The position numbers were made by a program, and so were the translations under genes. 9,929 bases of DNA from Prevotella sp. (GTDB lineage Bacteria; Bacteroidota; Bacteroidia; Bacteroidales; Bacteroidaceae), in NCBI GenBank assembly GCA_016291915.1, contig JAEEZP010000228.1, forward strand, positions 1 through 9,929, in the 5' to 3' direction. Each line of letters opens with the position of its first letter. The stretch's first letter is position 1. The notes below the pieces were generated by a model. It saw only the letters and a program-made list of their open reading frames with translations. It ran no database searches and was not told the DNA's origin. Positions 1-5,192 of this stretch are shown one piece after another.

Positions 1-81
1 CTGCTGTGCATTCCCTTCCAGAGGAAGGAAGAGGATGGCGGCAGTCACCATCACGAAGAATAAGGATGATTTATGACTCAT
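1..81 (-). CDS. N-terminus of a secreted protein (partial, runs off left edge)
   Basis: The minus strand from the ATG at 81-79 gives 27 open codons to the window edge. They begin MSHKSSLFF, continue through a hydrophobic stretch (VMVTAAILFLPL) and end EGNAQQ. This is a typical Sec signal peptide: basic n-region with Lys4, hydrophobic core, and a likely signal peptidase I site after the GNA triplet (about residue 25), leaving a mature N-terminal Gln. There is no lipobox cysteine in the visible part, so the product is probably periplasmic, outer-membrane or secreted and not a lipoprotein. A good promoter (108-139) lies about 20 bases upstream of the start, which supports both the reading frame and the start. 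The mature part is outside the window, so no function can be given. Confidence 0.72.
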   Translation of the reverse strand, partial: MSHKSSLFFVMVTAAILFLPLEGNAQQ

Positions 82-107
82 AATCCGAAGTATAATCTTT
101 AGACATG

Positions 108-139
108 CAAAATTACATAAAGTCGAGTGAAATGCCAAA
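108..139 (-). promoter_or_regulatory. Bacteroidetes-type promoter for the left-edge secreted gene
   Basis: Read on the minus strand, TTTG (139-136) is followed after exactly 20 bases by TAATTTTG (115-108). This matches the Bacteroidetes primary sigma consensus TTTG-N19-21-TAnnTTTG. The transcript would start a few bases beyond 108, giving a leader of roughly 20 bases before the ATG at 81. It is divergent from the promoter at 197-228. Confidence 0.72.
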
Positions 140-196
140 TTAATTTGAGCATTTCCGAGACAGAGGTATTTCGGTGAAGCCAAAATTACAAAATAA

Positions 197-228
197 TTTG
201 GATATTCCCAAGGATATGATTACTTTTG
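197..228 (+). promoter_or_regulatory. Bacteroidetes-type promoter for the cysteine peptidase
   Basis: TTTG (197-200), 20 bases, then TACTTTTG (221-228): a full match to the Bacteroidetes consensus. The predicted transcription start is about 232-236, almost on top of the ATG codons at 234 and 237. The message would therefore be nearly leaderless unless another start or promoter is used. A much weaker alternative upstream pairs TTTG at 144-147 with a poor -7 box near 167. Confidence 0.6.
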
Positions 229-233
229 CCGTG

Positions 234-1274
234 ATGATGAGAAATATAAAGACAATCATAGGTATGGCAATCATCTTACTGATGACTGCCTGTGGTAACA
301 ACGGTGATGCGGTATCCAAGAGTGAGAAGGTGCCGGAAGGTATGACGATGCTCTGTAGGGTGAAGACCACCCCGGTGAAGAACCAGTCAACGAGTGATTT
401 CTGTTGGTTGTATGGTATGTTGGCCACGATAGAGAGCGAGCATATCGAGATGGGCGACTCTGTCAATCTCTCAGAAGATTTCCTTTGTAGGGCGGTTCTC
501 GAGGAACGTCTGCAGCGTTATTACCTGTCGCAGGGCAAGTCGGCATGGACGATGCGGGGCACTTGTTCGGATGCAGTGACGATGTTACAGCGATACGGTC
601 TTACGCACTATGATTCTTTCCACAGTGATGTCAACTATGCTGTGTTGATGCGTAAGCTGCAGAAGACGGCCGATGAGGCTATTGCCAAGGGTGTCGGTCT
701 GGAGGAATTGAAACTGCGTACCGGGGATATGCTGGACAGGGATATCCACGGAAAGTTGCTGAATGTCTTTATGTATGGTGCTGTCTATACGCCACAGGAG
801 TTTGCCCACAGTATGTGCCGGGAAGATGAATATGTGGCGCTCACCAGTTTTACCCACCACCCTTACAACGAGTCGTTTGTGTTGGAGGTGCCCGACAACT
901 ATAGTAATAATCTCTTTCTGAACCTACCCTTAGACACCCTGATCACAAAAGTAAACGATGCCTTAATGAATGGTCATCCGGTCTGTTGGGAAGGGGATAT
1001 CACAGAAGAGGGTTTCTCTTTCAAGAAAGGATTTGCGGAGTATGCGTCAAAGGTATCGGTGGAAGAGCGGCAGCAAAGCTTCGAGCGTTTTGATACCACC
1101 GATGATCACTGTATGGCGATTGTAGGTATGGCCAAGACAAAAGACGGCAGGAAGTATTATCTGTGCAAGAACTCCTGGGGCACGGATAATCCTTTCGGTG
1201 GGTTCATGTATATGAGTGAGGAGTATCTCCGCATGAAGACCGTTGCCGTGTGGATAAATAAAGATTTAGAGTAA
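234..1274 (+). CDS. C1 family (bleomycin hydrolase/PepC-type) cysteine peptidase, lipoprotein
   Basis: The product is a 346-residue papain-fold cysteine peptidase that resembles the C1B (bleomycin hydrolase/aminopeptidase C) branch. The papain active-site elements are present in order: Gln in VKNQ (about residue 51), Cys57 in STSDFCWLY, His292 in DDHCMAIVG and Asn313 in CKNSWG. The N-terminus, MMRNIKTIIGMAIILLMTAC, is a lipoprotein signal with lipobox MTAC and lipidated Cys20, so the enzyme should be membrane-anchored and act on peptides in the envelope; classical bleomycin hydrolases are cytoplasmic. The frame is open from a GTG at 174, but the extra 20 codons contain a promoter and would spoil the signal peptide, so I start at 234 (237 is equally possible). 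It is shorter than the usual C1B enzymes (about 440-450 residues). The natural substrate is unknown. It is a single gene, ended by the inverted repeat at 1265-1305. Confidence 0.88.
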   Translation: MMRNIKTIIGMAIILLMTACGNNGDAVSKSEKVPEGMTMLCRVKTTPVKNQSTSDFCWLYGMLATIESEHIEMGDSVNLSEDFLCRAVLEERLQRYYLSQGKSAWTMRGTCSDAVTMLQRYGLTHYDSFHSDVNYAVLMRKLQKTADEAIAKGVGLEELKLRTGDMLDRDIHGKLLNVFMYGAVYTPQEFAHSMCREDEYVALTSFTHHPYNESFVLEVPDNYSNNLFLNLPLDTLITKVNDALMNGHPVCWEGDITEEGFSFKKGFAEYASKVSVEERQQSFERFDTTDDHCMAIVGMAKTKDGRKYYLCKNSWGTDNPFGGFMYMSEEYLRMKTVAVWINKDLE

Positions 1275-1305
1275 AGAGCCAACCTTATCAACTCCTTACT
1301 CTAAA
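1265..1305. terminator. Bidirectional terminator-like inverted repeat between convergent genes
   Basis: Arms of 14 bases (1265-1278 and 1292-1305) pair with a single mismatch around a 13-base loop, and the stop codon of the peptidase gene (1272-1274) lies in the left arm. On the minus strand the hairpin is followed by the T-rich run TCTTTATTTATC, which fits termination of the rubredoxin operon. On the plus strand a weaker T-run (AATTTT) follows. The placement between converging genes fits a shared terminator. Confidence 0.6.
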
Positions 1306-1324
1306 CACTAATTTTCGTGCAAAC

Positions 1325-1382
1325 CGAATGCAGTAAGCTTGCTTATTGCTGAGATGCAGCCGAAAATCACGACGAAGTCGTA
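1325..1382 (+). repeat. Interspersed repeat element, copy A
   Basis: This intergenic element begins CGAATGCAGTAAGCTTGCTT. It contains an inverted repeat GCAGTAAGC/GCTTATTGC (1330-1338 and 1341-1349) and a second small hairpin ACGAC-GAA-GTCGT (1369-1381). It aligns with the reverse-complement element at 6604-6664: both have CGAATG(C/T)AG, then AAGCTTGCTT, then CTGAG, then a run of A and a GAA-loop hairpin. It lies between the convergent stops of the peptidase and rubredoxin genes. Confidence 0.5.
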
Positions 1383-1395
1383 AACTCTATACCAA

Positions 1396-1554
1396 TTACT
1401 CCTCAGAGAAATCTTCCTTGCCGACGCCGCACAGCGGACAAACGAAATCATCGGGCAGATCCTCAAAAGCTGTTCCTGGCTCAATGCCGTTTTCTGGATC
1501 GCCTACCTCTGGGTCGTACACCCAACCACAAGTGTCACAAACGTACTTTTTCAT
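1396..1554 (-). CDS. Rubredoxin
   Basis: A 52-residue rubredoxin, a small cytoplasmic electron carrier with one iron held by four cysteines. Both metal-binding knuckles are intact: CDTCG with Cys6 and Cys9, and CPLCG with Cys39 and Cys42. The hallmark aromatic and loop residues WVYDPEVGDPENGI and the LPDDFVCP segment are also present. The length is the normal 52-54 residues. The start is the ATG at 1554, and the sequence before it (AAAACAAAAAACATT) is A-rich with no Shine-Dalgarno site, as is usual in Bacteroidetes. It lies 23 bases after the stop of the upstream glycosyltransferase and is therefore probably the last gene of the DUF4254-glycosyltransferase operon. In anaerobes rubredoxins pass electrons to rubrerythrin or superoxide reductase during oxidative stress; no such partner is visible here. 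Confidence 0.95.
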   Translation of the reverse strand: MKKYVCDTCGWVYDPEVGDPENGIEPGTAFEDLPDDFVCPLCGVGKEDFSEE

Positions 1555-1577
1555 AATGTTTTTTGTTTTAATGAATA

Positions 1578-2630
1578 CTATAATAGATTGAAAATATGCT
1601 CTACTTTCTCCACGATCAAGTCGGGAGAGATATGCTGCATACAGGCTAAATCACCACGCATACAGGGTTTGTTGCCATAGATACTGCAGGGACGGCACGG
1701 CAGGTCCAACTGCACATATTTCTCGGGAGTCTGTCCCCAACCGGCAAAACCGGCATAGGGATGGGTGGCTCCCCATACACTCACCACAGGAATGCCGGTG
1801 AGTGATGCCAGGTGCATGTTGGCACTGTCCATGGAGACCATTACATCGAGATGACTCATCAAAAGCATCTCCTGTCGCAGTCCACTTAACTGTTTCGAGG
1901 CATTCGTGCACTGAGGGAAGGCCTGCACCCACTCGTCGAAGACCGCAAACTCTTTCTTACCGCCGCCAAAGAAGAAAATCCGTGCGTGGGGATGATGCTC
2001 CAAAAGCTGTTCGATCACCTGCTTCATCAAGGGCAGGGGGTAGATCTTCCCCTCATGAGCGGCAAAGGGAGCGATGCCGATCCAATACTGGCTGGCGGGT
2101 TTCTCCCTGAAGCCCTCCGGCAGAAGGCTCAGATCACCACCCTCCGGTGGGAAGATAGAGTGGAAGTCCAACTTCACCGGGTACCCTAAACGGGTGAACA
2201 CATCGACATAGTTCTGAAAGGTGGAAGGCAACTGTACCAGTTGTTTGTTACTGCTGCGCGTCAACCGGTTCTTGCCTTTCCGGTGTTTGTCAACATGTTC
2301 CGTCCTATACCTGTCCATATTAAAACGGGTGCGTAGGTAGTCAGAGCGCAAGACATGATGGAGATCGGCGACAGCCGTGAAGTGCTTGGCGGCTAGCCGT
2401 CGGTAAAGGGCGTTAAGCCCCTTGATGCCCCGGTATTCATTCTTCAGGTCTGCTTCCATGAATCCCACGTTATGGGCAAGGTCCTCAAACAAGGGGCGTG
2501 CCATCTTCCTGCTCAGCACGGTGAAACGTACATGCGGATATTGGTGTGCCAGGGAATAAACCACCGGCACCGTCATAGCCACGTCGCCCAACGCGGAGAA
2601 ACGGATAATCAAGACGTGCTCCGTTCGCAT
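1578..2630 (-). CDS. Glycosyltransferase family 9, heptosyltransferase-like
   Basis: A 350-residue GT9 (GT-B fold) enzyme of the ADP-heptose:LPS heptosyltransferase family (RfaF/WaaF-like), expected to add a sugar to lipid A core at the cytoplasmic face of the inner membrane. The N-terminal motif RFSALGDVAMTVPV (residues 10-23) includes the conserved Gly-Asp of the acceptor side. The segment IGIAPFAAHEGKIYP (184-198) corresponds to the conserved Lys-bearing nucleotide-sugar loop. SMDSANMHLASLTGIPVVSVWGATHP (266-291) is the family's donor-binding signature. The C-terminus has four cysteines (312, 315, 323, 330) in the CRPC...C...C pattern seen in many family members. The start lies two bases after the stop of the DUF4254 gene, so translation is probably coupled. 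The sugar and the exact acceptor cannot be told from sequence, so no gene symbol is given. Confidence 0.92.
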   Translation of the reverse strand: MRTEHVLIIRFSALGDVAMTVPVVYSLAHQYPHVRFTVLSRKMARPLFEDLAHNVGFMEADLKNEYRGIKGLNALYRRLAAKHFTAVADLHHVLRSDYLRTRFNMDRYRTEHVDKHRKGKNRLTRSSNKQLVQLPSTFQNYVDVFTRLGYPVKLDFHSIFPPEGGDLSLLPEGFREKPASQYWIGIAPFAAHEGKIYPLPLMKQVIEQLLEHHPHARIFFFGGGKKEFAVFDEWVQAFPQCTNASKQLSGLRQEMLLMSHLDVMVSMDSANMHLASLTGIPVVSVWGATHPYAGFAGWGQTPEKYVQLDLPCRPCSIYGNKPCMRGDLACMQHISPDLIVEKVEHIFNLL

Positions 2631-2632
2631 AT

Positions 2633-3238
2633 CTATTTCTTTGCGTAAAGAATAGGATTCGTGGAAGGATCGTTGTACATCTTCATCTGACGATATACCT
2701 TCATGTATTTCCTGCCGGCTTCAATGTCTTCCAGCAACTGGTCGATGGCAGTACTCAGATCTACCTGTTGCTCCAAGAGCACACGCAGTTTCTGCTGGCA
2801 TCTCTCACGATGCTCCTCAGAAGCATCCTTACGCTCTACCTGTTCTTTCATGTGGTAGATCTTCAGTGCCAGGATACTCAGTCGGTCGATAGCCCATGCC
2901 GGACTCTCGGTGTTGATACGTGCATCGGGCAGTACCTGTACATCCGAATATTTCTGTCTGAAATAACTGTCTATCTGCTCCACCAAGTCAGTACGGTCCT
3001 GATTGCTGCGGTCGATGCGGCGCTTCAGACTCAGTGCTTCCAGCGGGTCGATATGTGGGTCGCGGATGATATCCTCCAGGTGCCATTGCACGGTGTCGAT
3101 CCAGCATTTCAGATACAAACGGTTTTCGATGGAGTCTCGATCATAAGGATTATCGATAGGGGTATCAATATTATCCTTTACATGATAATCATTGATAGCC
3201 TGATTGAAAATGAGATTACTCTGTTTTGTAAATGACAT
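2633..3238 (-). CDS. DUF4254 domain-containing protein
   Basis: A 201-residue protein that I recognise as a DUF4254 member, a family known mainly from Bacteroidetes and without an assigned function. It has no signal peptide or membrane segment and is rich in charged residues and helix formers. Characteristic stretches are WIDTVQWHLEDIIRDP, the RRIDRSNQDRTDLVE segment, ESPAWAIDRLSILALKIYHM and a C-terminal EAGRKYMKVYRQMKMYND. The frame could extend upstream to 3280, but the promoter -7 box (3269-3276) sits inside that extension, so the ATG at 3238 (MSFTKQSN) is the better start. It is the first gene of an operon with the glycosyltransferase (2-base gap) and rubredoxin. The tight spacing suggests a role with LPS or cell-surface glycan assembly, but that is inference. 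Confidence 0.88.
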   Translation of the reverse strand: MSFTKQSNLIFNQAINDYHVKDNIDTPIDNPYDRDSIENRLYLKCWIDTVQWHLEDIIRDPHIDPLEALSLKRRIDRSNQDRTDLVEQIDSYFRQKYSDVQVLPDARINTESPAWAIDRLSILALKIYHMKEQVERKDASEEHRERCQQKLRVLLEQQVDLSTAIDQLLEDIEAGRKYMKVYRQMKMYNDPSTNPILYAKK

Positions 3239-3268
3239 ATTTTTATGGTATATTATTCTATCTTTCTG

Positions 3269-3300
3269 CAAAACTAACAATTATATTTTGAATTACCAAA
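3269..3300 (-). promoter_or_regulatory. Bacteroidetes-type promoter of the DUF4254-GT9-rubredoxin operon
   Basis: On the minus strand TTTG (3300-3297) is followed after 20 bases by TAGTTTTG (3276-3269), a full consensus match. Transcription should start around 3261-3265, giving a leader of about 25 bases to the ATG at 3238. Confidence 0.75.
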
Positions 3301-3456
3301 CAAAACGGGTAATAGTTTATTCGAATGACAAAACACGGACAGACTCCTCATTGTTCTAAAAATCCGTTAAGGGTTCCAAAAACAATTCTAAAAGACAAAA
3401 CTTTCTCCTTTTTTATTTCCTTTATTTACGAATTTCTTTGAAAAACTGTCATTTTC
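3301..3456. other. AT-rich spacer between divergent promoters, no gene
   Basis: This stretch is AT-rich with several A- and T-runs and has no convincing ORF or RNA gene. The only pattern I see is a loose similarity between TTGTTCTAAAAATC (about 3352-3365) and CAATTCTAAAAGAC (about 3383-3396), too short to interpret. Together with the flanking promoters it makes up the gap between the DUF4254 operon and acpP. Confidence 0.5.
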
Positions 3457-3518
3457 TTGCACAATTTGGGGTCTGTTGTGCACACGAAGGTGCTTTTTTC
3501 TTAAAAATATTTGCACAA
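3457..3518 (+). promoter_or_regulatory. Three TTGCACAA-type sites upstream of acpP (possible operator)
   Basis: TGCACAA (3458-3464) and its exact inverse TTGTGCA (3476-3482) form a perfect 7-base inverted repeat with an 11-base spacer. TTGCACAA recurs in direct orientation at 3511-3518, overlapping the acpP -33 box. Such an arrangement could be a regulator's binding site. The direct copies may instead be chance resemblance to the TTTGCAC that often follows Bacteroidetes -7 boxes. No regulator is identified. Confidence 0.3.
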
Positions 3519-3541
3519 GTGAATTTTAATTTGTTCCTTTG
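3510..3541 (+). promoter_or_regulatory. Bacteroidetes-type promoter of acpP-fabF-rnc
   Basis: TTTG (3510-3513), 20 bases, then TTCCTTTG (3534-3541). The -7 box differs from TAnnTTTG only at the A and is followed by CAC, a frequent extension. The predicted start near 3545-3549 leaves a leader of about 50 bases, AT-rich with T-runs, before the acpP ATG at 3596. Confidence 0.65.
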
Positions 3542-3595
3542 CACCCGAATTTTTTAAGTAAGAAGGTTTTTTATTAACATTTAAAAATTACAATT

Positions 3596-3829
3596 ATGTC
3601 AGAAATTGAAGCTAAAGTTAAAGCTATCATCGTTGATAAACTCGGTGTTGATGAGTCAGAGGTTAAGCCAGAGGCAAGTTTTACAAACGATCTCGGTGCA
3701 GATTCTTTGGATACTGTAGAGCTCATCATGGAGTTTGAGAAGGAGTTCAATATCTCTATTCCAGACGATAAGGCTGAGACTATCACTACTGTTGGCGACG
3801 CTATCAAGTATATTGAGGAGAACGCATAA
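3596..3829 (+). CDS. acpP: Acyl carrier protein
   Basis: A 77-residue acidic acyl carrier protein, the carrier of growing acyl chains in type II fatty acid synthesis in the cytoplasm. The phosphopantetheine attachment site is intact: Ser37 in the motif LGADSLDTVELIMEFEKEF, which also forms the acidic helix II that partner enzymes recognise. Length and start (MSEIEAKVKAII) match the family. It is the first gene of the acpP-fabF-rnc cluster and is separated from fabF by a 100-base gap carrying a long hairpin (3841-3909). That hairpin could let acpP be expressed well above the downstream genes, as cells need far more carrier protein than synthase. No anomalies are seen. Confidence 0.98.
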   Translation: MSEIEAKVKAIIVDKLGVDESEVKPEASFTNDLGADSLDTVELIMEFEKEFNISIPDDKAETITTVGDAIKYIEENA

Positions 3830-3840
3830 TAGATTTTTTT

Positions 3841-3909
3841 GATGATGGGTGCTAGGACATGAACATTGGAATTCCAATGTCTGTTTATTCGTTCCTAACA
3901 CTCATCATC
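3841..3909 (+). promoter_or_regulatory. Nested hairpin between acpP and fabF (attenuator or processing site)
   Basis: The outer arms GATGATGGGTGCTAGGA (3841-3857) and TCCTAACACTCATCATC (3893-3909) pair over 17 positions with one G-U and one mismatch. Inside them lies a perfect 18-base palindrome, ACATTGGAATTCCAATGT (3863-3880). A T-run (3834-3840) precedes the structure and no clear T-run follows it, so it does not look like a simple intrinsic terminator of the plus strand. It more likely stabilises the acpP message, causes partial attenuation, or is a processing site. Ribonuclease III, which cuts such duplexes, is encoded two genes downstream. Confidence 0.6.
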
Positions 3910-3929
3910 TTCACGTATTAAGAAGATAA

Positions 3930-5192
3930 ATGGAGTTAAAAAGAGTAGTTGTAACAGGACTTGGTGCCGTTACGCCCGTCGGTCTGACCCCCGAGGAGAC
4001 ATGGAACAATCTCCTTGCAGGTGTTAGTGGCGCTGCACCTATTACACAGTTTGACAGCTCCTTGTGCAAGACCCACTTTGCTTGTGAGATAAAAGGACTC
4101 GATGTCAACCAGTATTTAGATCGCAAGGAAGCTCGTAAGATCGACCGCTATACCCAGCTGGCACTTATCAGTGCTATCCAGGGTGTGAAAGACAGTGGTT
4201 TGGATTTGGAGAAGGAAAACAAGGATCGTATCGGAGTGATTTATGGCGTAGGTATCGGAGGTATACGTACCTTTGAGGACGAAGTGAAGTATTATGGCAA
4301 GAACGAGGAGCAAGGTCCGAAGTTCAGTCCTTTCTTTATCCCCAAAATGATTGCAGATATTGCGTCAGGACATATTTCCATACATTTTGGTTTCCACGGA
4401 CCGAACTATACCACGACGAGTGCTTGTGCTTCATCGAGCAATGCATTGGCAGATGCTTTCAACCTTATCCGTTTGGGTAAGGCGAATGTCATCCTGGGTG
4501 GTGGTGCCGAGAGTGCTATCTGTATGTGTGGTGTGGGTGGTTTCAATGCCATGAAAGCCCTTTCAACACGTAATGATGACCCGGAGCATGCCTCACGCCC
4601 GTTCAGTGCCAGTCGTGATGGTTTCATCATGGCAGAGGGTGCCGGTTGTCTGGTGCTTGAGGAGTTGGAGCATGCCAAGGCTCGTGGTGCGAAGATCTAT
4701 GCGGAGATGGTCGGTGAAGGTGAGAGCGCTGATGCTTATCATATCACGGCCAGTCATCCCGAAGGTCTTGGCGCTAAGTTAGTGATGCAGGCAGCCCTTG
4801 AGGATGCCGGTATGAAGCCCGAGGATATCGACTATATCAATGTTCACGGCACCTCTACCCATGTGGGTGATATCTCTGAGGCTAAAGCCATTAAGGAGGT
4901 ATTCGGTGACGCTGCCTATAAGCTGAACATCAGTTCTACGAAATCGATGACGGGACATCTCTTAGGTGCTGCCGGTGCTGTCGAGGCTATGGTCAGCGTT
5001 CTCTCCGTGCAGAACGATATCGTACCGCCAACTATCAACCATGAAGAGGATGATAAGGATCCGGAGATTGACTATAATCTGAACTTCACCTTCAATAAGG
5101 CACAGAAACGTACGGTTCGTGCCGCAATGAGTAACACATTCGGCTTCGGAGGACACAATGCCTGTGTAATATTCAAGAAATATGTTGATTAG
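3930..5192 (+). CDS. fabF: Beta-ketoacyl-ACP synthase II
   Basis: A 420-residue condensing enzyme that extends acyl-ACP with malonyl-ACP in fatty acid elongation, acting in the cytoplasm with AcpP. It has the Cys-His-His triad of KAS I/II: Cys166 in TTTSACASSSNA, His306 in INVHGTSTHVGD and His343 in STKSMTGHLLGAAGA, plus the conserved Lys338. The N-terminal VVVTGLGAVTPVG and the C-terminal NTFGFGGHNAC glycine-rich motif are typical. Length matches FabF (about 410-420). The ATG at 3930 gives the standard N-terminus and lies 100 bases after acpP. The last 11 bases overlap the start of rnc, indicating coupled translation. FabF rather than FabB is chosen from the neighbourhood and overall similarity. 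Confidence 0.97.
   Translation: MELKRVVVTGLGAVTPVGLTPEETWNNLLAGVSGAAPITQFDSSLCKTHFACEIKGLDVNQYLDRKEARKIDRYTQLALISAIQGVKDSGLDLEKENKDRIGVIYGVGIGGIRTFEDEVKYYGKNEEQGPKFSPFFIPKMIADIASGHISIHFGFHGPNYTTTSACASSSNALADAFNLIRLGKANVILGGGAESAICMCGVGGFNAMKALSTRNDDPEHASRPFSASRDGFIMAEGAGCLVLEELEHAKARGAKIYAEMVGEGESADAYHITASHPEGLGAKLVMQAALEDAGMKPEDIDYINVHGTSTHVGDISEAKAIKEVFGDAAYKLNISSTKSMTGHLLGAAGAVEAMVSVLSVQNDIVPPTINHEEDDKDPEIDYNLNFTFNKAQKRTVRAAMSNTFGFGGHNACVIFKKYVD

Noticed and set aside
1346..1591. 81-codon plus-strand frame with many Ser and Arg
   Set aside because: It covers the rubredoxin gene on the opposite strand, and its start falls in the repeat element.
2768..3235. 155-codon open frame on the plus strand
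   Set aside because: It lies wholly opposite the DUF4254 gene, has no promoter or family resemblance, and is a shadow of that gene's codon pattern.
3437..3468. TTTG-N20-ACAATTTG as a second acpP promoter
   Set aside because: The -7 box lacks the initial TA, and a better promoter lies downstream at 3510-3541.
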